From the NCBI RefSeq assembly GCF_011386835.1, contig NC_088797.1, positions 39,431,583 to 39,495,582 on the forward strand: a stretch of DNA of 64,000 nucleotides. The letters are read 5' to 3'. The stretch comes from Chrysemys picta bellii (lineage: Eukaryota; Chordata; Testudines; Emydidae). Below, piece after piece: positions 1 through 11,941 of this stretch. Under the pieces are notes generated by a model that had not been told where the DNA came from, searched no databases, and worked only from the letters and a program-made list of their open reading frames with translations. The translations under genes were made by a program, and so were the position numbers. Every line of letters starts with the position of its first letter. The stretch's first letter is position 1.

Positions 1-249
1 GCTCAGTCGATTGCTAGTTCATCATTTAGCAGTAAGGCATTCCCTGGGAAGTATCCTACCCTCTGACTTCACCACCTCAACCAAGTTTCACAATCATCAT
101 CGCTGTGTACCGGTGTTAAATTGTTTACCGGGAACCTAATCCCCCCCTATTTACATTAATTCCTATGGGGAAATTGGATTTGCTTAACATCATTTTGCTT
201 AAAGTCTCATTTTTCAGGACCATAACTACAATGTTAAGCGAGGAGTTAC
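1..249. repeat. Probable dispersed repeat, unclassified
   Basis: This stretch ends in a phrase (ttaagcgaggagttactgta, about 233-252) that I associate with a dispersed reptile/bird repeat. It also holds short self-similar phrases around 'gcttaacatc' and 'gcttaaagtc'. No coding potential is visible. The left edge lies outside the window, so type and length cannot be settled. The call rests on recognition only. Confidence 0.3.
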
Positions 250-492
250 TGTACTAGAAATAAGGCATACATTCTTAACAGTGAGAGCAATTAACCATTC
301 AAACAATTTATCAAGGGTTGTGGTGGATTCTCAATCACTGACAATTTTAAAATCAAGATTTGGATGTTTTTCTAAAAGATCTGCTCTAGCAATTGTTTTG
401 GGGAAACTATACTGCTGTTGGTCTGTGTTATACAGGAAGTCAGACTAGATTATCACAATGGTCCCTTTTGGCCTAGGAATCTAAAAATCTAC
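250..492 (+). mobile_element. CR1 LINE 3' end fragment
   Basis: The end of the fragment carries the tail typical of amniote CR1 elements: 'gtcagactagattatcac' followed by 'aatggtcccttttggcc'. A similar tail occurs at 28735-28845. Upstream sequence resembles decayed codons for the last part of the CR1 reverse-transcriptase ORF. There is no open frame. It is a 5'-truncated, old copy, as is usual for CR1. Confidence 0.6.
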
Positions 493-1139
493 CAGTGATC
501 CTTAGAGCTCGGAGCCCTAACTCCTACTGGCGCCATCCAAGCTGGAAAGGTCAAAGGTTAGGGAGCAAATAAAAAACAATCCATTGGTTCTCCAGGTGGG
601 GAGTCGAATGATAGATCAACCAGCTACCCTCATGAATAAAGTTAAGTTACAGTAACAAAACAAGCTAGCCATTCTGTTCAGGGATGGAGAAGCCTTGCTT
701 GTGCCCTACATGATATCTGGCAGTGAGGGGAGGATGCAGTTTCAAATTTAGATTTATACCACTGTAGCACCCTATCAGGACGTGGGTCATAATATGCATT
801 GTACAAGCACATACCGAGACACAGTCTTCACTCTTAAAAGCTCACCATCTAAGGCAATAGTCCTACATTGCAATCCATGTGGGTAGAACTGCTGTGCTTG
901 TGTGAAACCCCATTGAAGTCAATGAGCTTCTCCTTGAGCATAGCAGTCTGCCTTTGTGCAGAAATGTTGCAGGACTACGGCAGCAGAATGCAAGTAACAT
1001 AAAGGGTGCAGCACAGAGGGATACAATAAAATACAGACAATATTTATTGATAAACATATACATTTGCATTGCTGTTACTCAGAGAGAGAAAATATGAATG
1101 TCAACTGTTCCCACAGGCTCCTCAAGCCTTCGTTATGCA
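493..1139. other. No recognised feature
   Basis: I see no gene, RNA or classified repeat here. Short reading frames lack family motifs and have no supporting context. The stretch separates two CR1 fragments. Confidence 0.5.
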
Positions 1140-1898
1140 AAGTGCTCCTTTCTAAGTGGAGTAATCAGTTGCACAAATACAAAATGGGAAATGACTACCT
1201 AGGAAGGAGTACTGCGGAAAGGGATCTGGGGGTCATAGTGGACCACAAGCTAAATATGAATCAACAGTGTAATGCTGTTTCAAAAAAAGCAAACATAATT
1301 CTAGGATGTATTAGCAGGAGTATCGTAAGCAAGACACGAGAAGTAATTTTTCTGCTCTACTCCGTGCTGATTAGGCCTCAACTGGAATATTGTGTCCAAC
1401 TCTGGGCACATTTCAGGAAAGATGTGGACAAATTGGAGAAAGTCCAGAGAAGAGCAACAAAAATGATTAAACGTCTAGAAAACATGACCTATAAGGGAAG
1501 ATTTAAAAAATGGGGTTTGTTTAGTCTGGAAAAGAGAAGACTGAGAGGGGACATGATAACAGTTTTCAAATACATAAAAGGTTGTTACAAGGAGGAGGGA
1601 GAAGAATTGTTCTTCTTAACCTGTGAGGATAGGACAAGAAGCAATGGGCATAAATTGCAGTAAAGGAGGTTTAGGTTGGATATAAGGAAAAACTTCCGAA
1701 CACTCAGGGTGATTAAGCACTGGAATAAATTGCCTAGGGAGGTGGTGGAATCTCCATTATTGGAGATTTTTAAGAGTAGGTTAAACAAATACCTGTCAGG
1801 CATTGTCTAGATAATACTTAGTCCTGCCATGAGTGCAGGGGACTAGACTAGATGACCTCTCGAGGTCCCTTCCAGTCCGATGATTCTGTGATTATCAA
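1140..1898 (+). mobile_element. CR1 LINE 3' fragment (RT C-terminus and tail)
   Basis: The coding remnant (frame at 1064-1663) reads the CR1 ORF2 C-terminal region. Visible motifs are [50 protein letters not shown] and [12 protein letters not shown]. The 3' tail has 'gactagatgacctctcgagg' and ends near the CR1-style 'gattctgtgatta'. A frame break follows about 1660. The sequence is very close to 8222-8965, including an unusual shared stretch of A-rich codons, so both belong to one CR1 subfamily. The reverse-transcriptase catalytic part is missing, so this is a dead copy. Confidence 0.85.
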
Positions 1899-2116
1899 TT
1901 GATTGATTTCTTGTGTAATAGCCCTTGAACTGGGATTTGAAGGAGAGGGTTAGTGTCTTCACACATAAATTCATGAAGGGCACTCTATGTGAAAGGAGTG
2001 TCTTGGAAAAAGGCAAGGATACGTTTGTGCCAAAAGCTGAGAAATGGGTGGAATAGGTTGCATCATCGATGGACTGGAGTAGATGTGGACAGGATGGAGG
2101 GTAGCATAAAAGCAAA
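1899..2116. other. Short unassigned spacer
   Basis: No recognised feature. The stretch lies between two CR1 fragments of opposite orientation. Confidence 0.4.
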
Positions 2117-2290
2117 ATATAAGAACATCAGAATGGCTAACTGGGTCAGACCAATGGTCCATCTAGCCCAGTATCCGGTCTTCCAACAGTGGCAAGTGTC
2201 AAATGCTTCAGAGGGACTTAACAGAAGAGGGCAATTATCAAGTGATCCATCTCCCAACTCCCAGTCCCAGCTTTTGGCAGCGAATGGGAT
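2117..2290 (-). mobile_element. CR1 (L3-like subfamily) 3' UTR fragment
   Basis: On the plus strand it contains 'gggtcagaccaatggtccat' and 'ctagcccagtatccggtctt', the reverse complement of a CR1-type 3' UTR common in turtles and crocodilians. A related subfamily is present in sense orientation near 48190-48300, where the tail starts 'cctctgtttgtcagaggg'. There is no coding sequence. Confidence 0.6.
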
Positions 2291-3694
2291 AAAAGTACTT
2301 TGATTAATAATCACCTTCATTTATATAGTACTTTTCACCCCAAAGGATCCAGAAGAGGCTCTACAGCCAGCACTCACAAAACCAATGAAATACACCCACC
2401 TCCAGGAACGTAGTAACCAACGCACAAACACAGAGAGCACAATAATTTTTAAATATGGAAATGAACAATAATTTTGACAACTTTAACTTCAGGAGTAGTT
2501 TTTCTTGTTTGTTAAAAATCAGGAAAACCGTAAGAACCCCAGTATTGCAGAAACTACCATGGAACGTGTAATCGTGCCATGAAAGATGGCACCTTCACTA
2601 GAACACTGCCTTCTAACAGCATGCTAATATATTGCTTCAGTGCGGATTCAGAAGGAATGTCCCATTTGCTCAAGTGACAATACCACAAGCACTTGGGTTT
2701 TGACTTTCAAACAAGATCATGCATAACTCTCCTTAGCTTGTGGGAGATGACAAAATCAGAGCATGTCCTATGGTGACTCAGGTCTTAATTCAGATCCCTT
2801 TGAAGTAATACAAGGCTACAACACATCCTATAGGTTTCATTATATTACAGTCTAGTCAATGCAGACATTTGAAACAGACGCATGCGAAGGTTCAACACTA
2901 CTAAAACATTACTAAATATGACAAGAAACATTTGAATATGGAATAAAGCCTTTGGTAAGTCTGGAGCAATGTAACTGTAAGTCTTCCTAATAAATAACTT
3001 GGAAACAGATCTTGAATTTACCACAATTTGCCTCTTGAGAAAAGAACCTACCCCCAGTTTAAGCTAAGCTACAGTACTAGAGGAACAATAATTATCTTCC
3101 CACAACTAATTCTACTGTTTATTTTTGAAAAATTAGAGCTAAAGGTTATAAACCCAGAACCAGAATAATTGTTCAGGATTTTGTTGTTTGTGTTGCTATT
3201 TTCCAACAATACAAAATCAACAATAACCCTGAGAACAAGACTGATCATTTAATCCAATTTGCTATTCCATTTTTAAAATTTGGCCCTTGGTGGTAGATAA
3301 TATTACAACAGTATTTGTGATATTCCCTGTTTTACAATACCATAGTAATATTTTATTACTTGCAAAGGCATCGGTAAAGAATTCAATGTGATCACTCCAT
3401 GGTAAGCACCAAACGGGAAATGGTGAAGGGTAAATTATGAATGGTGTTTGGGGGCTTCCAGAAAGTAGACTAAGGCAACAGGTTTTGACACATATTCCCA
3501 TTTTGATCTATTCATTGGCAGCAGAATGTATTTTGATCGGTGTAAAGGTCAGTCTAAAGCAGAAACTTTGTGCAGCTGATTTGAAATTCTTAAAAGTCTT
3601 GTTTGAACATGTTTAATTAATCCTCTACAAAGTCCTGCATTCCTTGTAATTGTGTTTGGATCTCACTGAATGATTTGCATGCATTAATTCACCA
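2291..3694. other. No recognised feature
   Basis: AT-rich unique-looking sequence. The minus-strand frame at 3262-3501 shows no family motif. I see no promoter, RNA gene or repeat that I can name. Confidence 0.45.
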
Positions 3695-3991
3695 AAGGTT
3701 TATCTACACTGTGCTGCAATATGCACTCCAGAGCTGTGATTGCTGAAGTGCACTAATGTGTTATGCGCTAATTGGTCTGTGTGGACCTGTTGGTATGCAC
3801 TAAGAGTTCCTCAGTGAGCTTTAGCATAGTACTTTGAAACAGTAGTTTGAGGCAGTACTATGTTAGAGTGCACTAGGGAACTTTTAGTGTGCAACAGCAG
3901 GGTCCAAATGGACCAATTATTGTGCAACATGCAAATTAGAAATCATACCCCCATAGTATGCATTGCCACACTTTGTAGACAAGCCCCAAGA
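3695..3991. mobile_element. Foldback MITE (~295 bp)
   Basis: The ends are inverted: the left reads 'ggtttatctacactgtg' and the right, reversed, reads 'ggggcttgtctacaaagtg'. The two halves are complementary over much of their length, for example 'taattggtctgtgtggacc' against 'ggtccaaatggaccaatta'. This is the shape of a palindromic MITE. The 'gtctaca' ends recall the Harbinger-type ends at 15855 and 60700, but I cannot fix the superfamily. No coding sequence. Confidence 0.6.
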
Positions 3992-4133
3992 TTTTGATTT
4001 CTATGGTCGTCTGAGAGATCAGTGTTCTTCCTATTGCTATCCCTTGCTGTCTCCATTTTTAGATGGAGAAATGATTACTCTATAGGAAATCTTCATTCCC
4101 TTAACATTATAGCCATCTTAAAGTCACTCCTGC

Positions 4134-4356
4134 CTTATAAACACAAACAACAAAGAGTCTGGTGGCACCTTAAAGACTAACAGATTTATTTGGGCATAAG
4201 CTTTCGTGAGTAAAAACCTCACTTCTTCGGATGCAGGTTTTTACTCACGAAAGCTTATGCCCAAATAAATCTGTTAGTCTTTAAGGTGCCACCAGACTCT
4301 TTGTTGTTTTTGTAGATACAGACTAACACGGCTACCCCCTGATACTTATAAACACA
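4134..4356. mobile_element. Foldback PLE terminus with 12-bp target duplication
   Basis: Two 74-bp arms (4145-4218 and 4236-4309) are perfect reverse complements around a 17-nt loop. The right arm runs on into a tail ('gactaacacggctacccc') typical of the turtle PLE-terminus/SINE-like repeat. The whole unit (4146-4344) is flanked by the direct repeat cttataaacaca (4134-4145 and 4345-4356), so both arms arrived in one integration. On the minus strand the left arm carries a hammerhead-like core. The element has no ORF. Confidence 0.75.
4192..4234 (-). ncRNA. Hammerhead-like motif, one core change
   Basis: On the minus strand: stem I GCAU, core CCGAAGA (U4 changed to C against CUGANGA), a hairpin GUGAG...CUCAC, then GAAAGCUU and AUGC closing stem I. 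Strict hammerheads have no extra A between the core and stem II; this family has one. Probably inactive. Confidence 0.35.
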
Positions 4357-6694
4357 GTCTTTTATTTGGAAAAGGAACCAAACACTATGCTTCTGCATTA
4401 TGTTGGAAATTTAAATGTCCTCTCAGATCAGGTCACTGCAATAAGTTGTACTAGAAGAGTACAACAGAGTTAGCATCTTTAAATAGATGACTATTAAGAA
4501 ATCAATTGATACATAATACTTCGGGGAGGGAGAGCGGGGATGGTAGTATGGAAAATTGCTAACACAACAGGTAGTATAAATAAATGTATCATTTTAGAAG
4601 AGTCAGTATACTCAATGGCTTTGATCCTACAAGTGTGTTGATGCCTGCCCCCCAGCTTATTATTATTTTTTTAAATGAACATACATTTGGAAAAAGCATA
4701 ATAGAGTTCTTCTCATGGACCAGAATAACATCTCGTTTTAACTACCATATCTCAATTAAATTGCCTAATATGCATAAGAGCTGTAAAGTCTTGGAAACAA
4801 TAGTGGATGGTGTTTCCTGTAACAGGGTAATATGTGTCATGCTTGGGAGGGACTGAGAAAGAACACACATCATTTCATCTTAATGTTAAATCACACAACT
4901 CAATCAACAGAGAGGAACTCAAATTAACAAAAGGAAACACTAACATCTTCATAGGGTTACTATTCAGAGTATGGAAAAGTTAATTTTCTAGCCCAAGGAA
5001 AACAGTTAAAAGTGTCTAAAGTCAATTATATTTCTGGTTCTACAAAATAATGTCCCCACTGTGATAGGTTGAGAAAGGCCACAGAAATCTTGAATAAATT
5101 ATTTTTTAGCATTTCCATATTGCAAAAAGTTTACATTACAGTAGCACAACACATCCTGAAGTGTCACCGAAAAACTGTAAGAACTATTGCACCCTTTTGT
5201 ATAGTGTTTATTGACTACACAAGTTCAAGCTTTCAGAGTTCCGTGAATTGGTGCACTCACAAACAGTGCATATAGGTACACTAATAACGTTTCTAATGAA
5301 ACTTTTGCAGGAATGCCCAATGCTTACTTAAAATTTGGGCATTAGTGGCTAATGGGTTTGTAAAATATACTTTTTTGCTTTTACTGTATTGTGTATGCTT
5401 TTCATCCTGAAGCCTACGATAACAAACGCAGCATGGCTTACTCTCTTAATTATATTTTCTAAAGCCCTGCTAAAGATTACCATTTGATCTGGAAAAACTA
5501 AGCTGACTCATTCAGATTCCGTGAGCCCTAGCTGCAATCGATTTTTAACGTTTCACGTGGAGAGCATGAGATATGAAAATTCAGCCTGATTTCCCAAGGC
5601 ATTTATAAATTAAATGGTCTGTTAAAAACTATGCAAAACAGCTTATTGAACAAAAGAGTGAATATGTAAAAAGGTTCTCCAAAATAGGTAATATGGTCCT
5701 ATATGGTTTCGACCACTGTACCAAATACTTGCTAATTTGTAGAGTACTTCTTGAAGTCTACATGTTTCACATTCATAATACTGCACTTTAATGTGACTCA
5801 TTTAATATAAACTATGCTCTACAGTGTATGTACAGAGGCCTTCACAGAGAAAACTAAAAAAGAATATATATTTAAACATAAAGCGTTGGGGAACTACAGG
5901 ACTTAATACATGATTTTTCCTAATGCTGTCTCTAATCAGTTCTTAATCTCTCTCTGAGCAACAAGCTATACATCTTATTACACAGGTTAACCACAACCAA
6001 TACTGTGATGTAGGAGAGAGATGTATGCAATTATTTTTATTTTCATTTTATCTCCACTTCAATAGCAGGGTTTGAAATTAAAACATTAGTTTAATTTAAT
6101 GAGCCTCCTAGCATTGATAGCACAGCATTTCCCTGAGTTTACGTTGGCAGAGGATGATCTGGCAAATACAGATATTAATTAAGATAAAAAGTCAAAAATT
6201 CAGGCTAAACAGTTTGCTCTCTGAAGGCCAAATTCTACTTCTTTTCAAAGTCAGCTGCAAAATTCCCATTAACTTCAATAGGAACAGGTGTGGGCACTGT
6301 GTTTATGGTGTTCCTCAGGAAAGCACTGGGAGATCTGTAGACTCTGACAGAAAGTACATTAACCCTAAATTCAAACTGGCTTGTCATTTTAGAACATCTT
6401 ATTTTAACACAGATGATCCCACAGTGCTGATGAGTTAAAGAACAGCACTGACACAGCTCTGGAAAAAGATGTGATGGTTGATATAAGGTAGACTGTAGAA
6501 GGATTTAGAGGATAAAATAAAAAAATCAAAAGGAAATTCTGCTCCCATATAAAAAAATAAACCCAAGGAAACTTCAATTGTATATATTATAACTTGCCCC
6601 ATTAAACTGAAGTACTTGTTGTAATTGTATGTAATATAAATGTATAAAATACGATGAAATTTTACATTAAGTAGTTATTACTTTTTTCTCCTAA
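4357..6694. other. No recognised feature
   Basis: AT-rich sequence with short frames (4584-4856, 5069-5275, 6154-6438) that show no family motifs, splice context or repeat identity I recognise. I treat them as chance frames. Confidence 0.45.
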
Positions 6695-8965
6695 GTTACA
6701 TGACAAATAGAGAAGAAATGGTTGAGAATTTGAAAGTGGAAGGCAACTTGGGTGAAAGTGATCATGAAATGGTAGAGTTCATGATTCTAAGGAATCGTAG
6801 GAGGGAGAACAGCACAATGAAGACAATGGATTTCAAGAAGGCAGACTTTAGCAAACTCAGGGAGTTGGTAGGTAAAATCCCATGAGAAGCAAGTCTAAGG
6901 GGAAAAACAATTGAAGACAGTTGGCAGTTTTTCAAAGAGACATTATTAAGGGCACAAGAGCAAACTATCCCACTGCGTAAGAAAGATAGGAAATATGGCA
7001 AGAGACCACCCTGGCTTAACCAGGAGATCTTCAATGATCTAAAACTCAAAAAAGAGTCCTACAAAAAGTGGAAACTCGGTCAAACTACAAAGGACGAATA
7101 TAAACAAACAATACACGTAATATAGGGACAAAATCAGAAAAGCCAAGGCACTAAACGAGATCAAACTAGCTTGTGACATAAAAGGAAACAAGAAAACATT
7201 CTACAAATACATTAGAAGCAAAAGGAAGACCAAGAACAGAGTAGGCCTGTTACTCAATGGGGGCGGGGAGGGGGGGAGACAATAACAGAAAATGTGGAAA
7301 TGGCAGAGGTGCTTAATGACTTCTTTGTTTTGGTTTTCACCAAGAAGGATGGTGGCGATTGGATGTCTAAAATAGTGAATGCCAGTGAAACTGAGGTAGG
7401 ATCAGAGTCTAAAATAGGGAAAGAATAAGTCAAAAATTACTTAGACAAGTTAGATGTCTTCAAATCATCAGGGTCTGATGAAATGCATCCTAGAATACTC
7501 AAGTTGCTGACTGAGGCAATATCTGACTCATTAGCAATTATCTTTGAAAAGTCATGGAAGACGGGAGACATTCCAGAAGACTGGAAAAGGGCAAATATAG
7601 TGGGAAAGGGAAATAAGGACAACCTGGGGAATTACAGACCAGTCAGCTTAACTTCTATACCCGGAAAGATAATGGAGCAAATAATTAAGCAATCAATTTG
7701 AAACACCTAGAAGATAATAAGGTTATAAGTAACAGTCAGCATGGATTTGTCAAGAACAAATCATGTCAAACCAACCTGATAGCTTTATTTCACAGGGTAA
7801 CAAGCCTTGTGGATATGGGGGAAGCAATAGATGTGGTATATCTTGACTCTAGTAAGGCTTTTGATACTGTCTCGCATGACCTTCTAACACACAAACTAGG
7901 GAAATACAACCTAGATGGAGATACTATAAGGTGGGTGCATAACTGGTTGAAAAATCGTTCCCAGAGAGTAGTTATCAGTGGTTCACAGTCATGCTGGAAG
8001 GGCATAATGAGTGAGGTCCTGCGGGGATCAGTTCTGGGTCTGGTTCTGTTCAATGTCTTCATCAATGATTTAGATAATGGTATAGAGAGTACACTTATAA
8101 AGTTTGCGGACGATACCAAGCTGAAAGGGTTTGCAAGTGCTTTGAAAGATAGGATTAAAATTCAAATGATCTGGACAAACTGAAGTAAATAGGATGAAAT
8201 TCAATAAGGACAAATGCAAAGTATTCCACTTAGGAAGGAACAATCAGTTGCACACATACAAAATGGGAAATGACTGCCTAGGAAGGAGTACTGCGGAAAG
8301 GGATAAGGGGGTCATAGTGGACCACAAGCTAAATATGAATCAACAGTGTAACGCTGTTTCAAAAAAAGCAAACATAATTCTAGGATGTATTAGCAGGAGT
8401 ATCGTAAGCAAGACACGAGAAGTAATTTTTCCGCTGTACTCTGCGCTGATTACGCCTCAACTGGAGTATTGTGTCCAGCTCTGGGCGTCACATTTCAGGA
8501 AAGATGTGGACAAATTGGAGAAAGTCCAGAGAAGAGCAACAAAAATGATTAACCGTCTAGAAAACATGACCTATAAGGGAAGATTGAAAAAATTGAGTTT
8601 GCTTAGTCTGGAGAAGAGAAGACTGAGGGGGGACATGATAACAATTTTCAAGTACATAAAAGGTTGTTACAAGGAGGAGGGAGAAAAACTTGTTCTTCTT
8701 AACCTCTAAGAATAGGACAAGAAACTTAAACTGCAGCAAGGGCGGTTTTGGTTGGACATTAGGAAAAACTTCCCAACTGTCAGAGTGGTTAAGCACTGGA
8801 ATAAATCGCCTAGGGAAGTGGTGGAATCTCCATCACTGGGGATTTTTAAGAGCAAATTGGACAAACACCTGTCAGGGATGGTCTAGATAATACTTAATCC
8901 TGCCATGAGTGCAGGGGACTGGACCAGATGACCTCTCGAGTGACCCTTCCAGTTCTATGAAGTCT
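6695..8965 (+). mobile_element. CR1 LINE, 5'-truncated, multiply broken
   Basis: A 2.27-kb CR1 copy. It starts inside the endonuclease end ([17 protein letters not shown]), passes the inter-domain region ([18 protein letters not shown]) and then the reverse transcriptase: NYRPVSLTSIPGKIMEQ, QHGFVKNKSC, DSSKAFDTVSHDLL, RGSVLGLVLFNVFINDL and the catalytic FADDTKL near 8105. The C-terminal part matches 1140-1898 closely. It ends with the CR1 tail 'ggactggaccagatgacctc'. A stop at 6883-6885 (expected Trp) and frame changes near 7130, 7700, 8185 and 8700 make it non-functional. Confidence 0.9.
7483..8709 (+). pseudogene. CR1 ORF2 reverse transcriptase remnant
   Basis: Reverse transcriptase of a CR1 LINE, which would copy CR1 RNA at the target site. 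Three consecutive frames (7483-7701, 7698-8183, 8194-8709) together cover RT motifs 1 to 7 and the C-terminal thumb region. FADDTKL, the catalytic aspartate box, is retained. The frames are joined by a small overlap shift at 7698 and by a stop at 8181. The upstream endonuclease is only partly present (6700-6885). It cannot make a full protein. Confidence 0.85.
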
Positions 8966-11129
8966 TAGAACTCACACTAACGGTATGACCATTCTGTTCT
9001 TTTCTATTTCCTAAAGTAGTCTTCACTAAGTGACCCCTATGAAAATCCATTTATGTAGATCATATATGGCATGTGAAAGTACATAACTACATTATTCACT
9101 AAATGAGCTACCATCATAGACAGATACTTTCTCTAGTCCACCTGGAAACCCTTTTGCATATCAGCTATAAAACAGATGTTTTCAAATGCAGTCTGCCTAA
9201 CATAGCTTAAGCCATGTCTACACCAGGGTATGTACGGTATATATATGAAATTCTGGCCTTAATAAAGAAATAAGTCAACGCAAAACTCCCATTGACTGCA
9301 ATGAGGTAAGGATTTTACCTTAAGTTGTAACATGTTTGAAACTGTTTTTGAAGAGATACACCCAAATGCGGTTTTAAGACAATTTGCTCACACTCAATAT
9401 AGTTATAAATCATATTGCAACAGGTACAGAAAACATGCTAGAACCATGGTAGGTGATAGTCTATAAGGCAGTTTGGTCTAGCATAGTTATTTTTAAAGGC
9501 AAATCTCTGTTTACACTGCTAGTTACAATCACATGGGAAAACCATGCTAGTTCTTGCCACATTTGAAAACTGCTGTCATGCATGATTCAGCAGTCTTCAG
9601 GATGATGCTGGATAATTATTTTAGAACATGGTTGTAGCTACCATGGTTTAATATTCCAGAGAGATAGCACTAAAACAAAACTACCTTTGAGAATTATAAA
9701 GCTTGAAAACTGGTCTCTTTCACTAATAGAAGATTGTCCAATAAACAACATTACCTCACCACCTTGTTTCTTTGAGCATTAAGTCGGTCTTTAGTTCTGT
9801 ACGTTTATTAGATATATGGTACATTTTTAAATTATGAACTAACATATTAAAGGAGCTACTGAATACAAATGAGCTGCTGAATACAAATGTGTAGTTTCTC
9901 ACTTGATTCATTTTTAAAGATTCAATGTTGTGAACATATTTAATTAAATAGTGAATGACAAGATCAATATGCAACACTAGCTTGCAGGGTGCTTAAGCTG
10001 TCACTGATAAGAAAGTGTTATTAGGAAAAAGTTAAATCAACTGCACATTGACAACACTGGCTTCGACTTAAGGTATAATATTTTATAAGTAATCATTATA
10101 GTTTTAGTAAAGAACATTGCTATTTTTCCCCAGCAGAAGAAGCTCCAGGAATTGGAACACTGATTGGCTGTAGGGAGTGTAGCTTATTTATGAACAGCTG
10201 CAACTGGAAGATGTGGAGACTGGCAGAAAATCATCAGATATGGTAAAAATTGGTTTTTGGAGAAGCAAATATTTTCCAACTCAATTAGTTTGGTTTGGCA
10301 AGAAAGAAACTGCTCAGAGACCAACAAGAGCCTTCCTACAGAGAAAACTGGACCTCACAGATGACAGGAAAAAGCCCTAATATTTGCCAAATTGCAGTTA
10401 TGTGAAGCTCTAGTAAGAACTAGCATTTTTCTTGCCTTTCTATCTCCAGGTAAAGACAACTCAATTTTCAGAAGAAGCAGTCTCCATGGGTAATTGGTGC
10501 AAGCAAGAGGTATCCCATGTTTAGAGAGAAAACCAACTCAGGAAGCCTCATTCATATAAATAACCATCTGCAAAGTAATGTCTCTGTTTTTATATCATAC
10601 TGTATCAAGATCAGTTACCCATCCATGCTGTATGATAATACTCTGTGAATAATCCATGAACGTAAACAACAATGTTCAACTGATTTAAAAAGTAGATATT
10701 AAAAGCTTACTTGAGCAATAAAATCAAGCACAACTCTCGTATTTCCATATGGATAAACACTTAAGATTCTTATCAGAATGATTTGGTCATTATGTTTTAA
10801 GCAGGAAGTCTGATATGAGAGTTTAGTGCAGTTCAAATATACTGCTAATGATTAAAATAGATTCAGAAATTACAGGCTTGTTGAAATAAATCATGAGCAT
10901 TAAGATTTAAAAACTGAACATAATAAAAAAATATTATACAAAAATTATAACGCCTATGCGTATTTCTGTCAGAATTATAATAGCCCTTACTTAGTAGAAT
11001 ATGGATCTAGTTTCACACAATGAGTGCTTTATAAATATAGCTAGCTATATTTCATATGGTTATAACCTCCTGATACTGAAAAATTAGAAAATAGCCAAAG
11101 CACCAATTTTCAAAATACAAAAAAAAAGG
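8966..11129. other. No recognised feature
   Basis: Low-GC sequence. I note an imperfect 18-bp direct repeat near 9850-9890 (gctactgaatacaaatg / gctgctgaatacaaatg) and a possible short transposon scar near 9205. No gene is supported. Confidence 0.4.
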
Positions 11130-11505
11130 TATTTTGAGTAATTACCTTCTTATCAGTCTAACTTCTATTCCTAGTAAAATAATGTAAAAATATTAAATAA
11201 AAAAATAGCTAAATACCTAGTGAGATTAATGGACATATGAACAAGCATAATTGTTTCAAGAAGTATATATTTTGCTAGAGAAACCTGAATTTTAAAATTA
11301 GTGGATGGTGGAAATATAGCAGATGTAATATAGAGAGAGATTTTAGTAAAGCATTTCATAATGTGTTGCAAAATATCTTTTGAAAAATTAATTCCATTGA
11401 AGAGGAAAACTGTCATATGACTTGAAAACTGTATGATGAATGGCAATGTACTGTGCTGGAGAAAAGTGGCTATTGGGTACCACAAAGACCAGTGTTAAAG
11501 CTGTT
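11130..11505 (+). mobile_element. Very old CR1 fragment
   Basis: Decayed CR1 RT. 'taattaccttcttatcagtc' plus the following bases still reads like NYxxISLTSIPSKIM, and 'gattttagtaaagcatttca' like DFSKAFH. Many indels and stops. The call rests on these two ordered motifs, spaced roughly as in the better copy at 7620-7870. Confidence 0.5.
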
Positions 11506-11940
11506 GTAAATTGACCCTACTCTCCCAGCCCATTAACAACAAGTCTCAGCCCTCCTGAGAGTCTACGGATAACTACTGAAGTCTTGAACAGACAGACTTC
11601 TCCTAGTTTAATCCAGCCTCACAAAAATAGCTTGGAAACAATTGTACAGGAAACCTCTCCTGTTTTAACCAGCTCATCAGATTTGATTAATCAGGTCAGT
11701 CGCCCTTTCCACAAAACTATTCCTACCTCTATTGTAACAGGTAGTTAAGGAGCCAACTACAGCAGTGAATTAGCACCATTTCACTTTTCATTAGCCAGCT
11801 CACTTCTTGCTAACAGAATGGGTATAAAACAGCAGTTGGCAGCCTGTTACAACTGGTCATATGTTACACTGCTCTACAGCCAAAATGCTTCTGAAATAAA
11901 TGTAGTCAAACTTTACTAATTCTGGGTCACTGAGAACGAA
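11506..11940. other. No recognised feature
   Basis: Slightly more GC than its neighbours. I considered an LTR fragment here but saw no boundaries or primer site to support one. Confidence 0.4.
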
Positions 11941-11941
11941 A

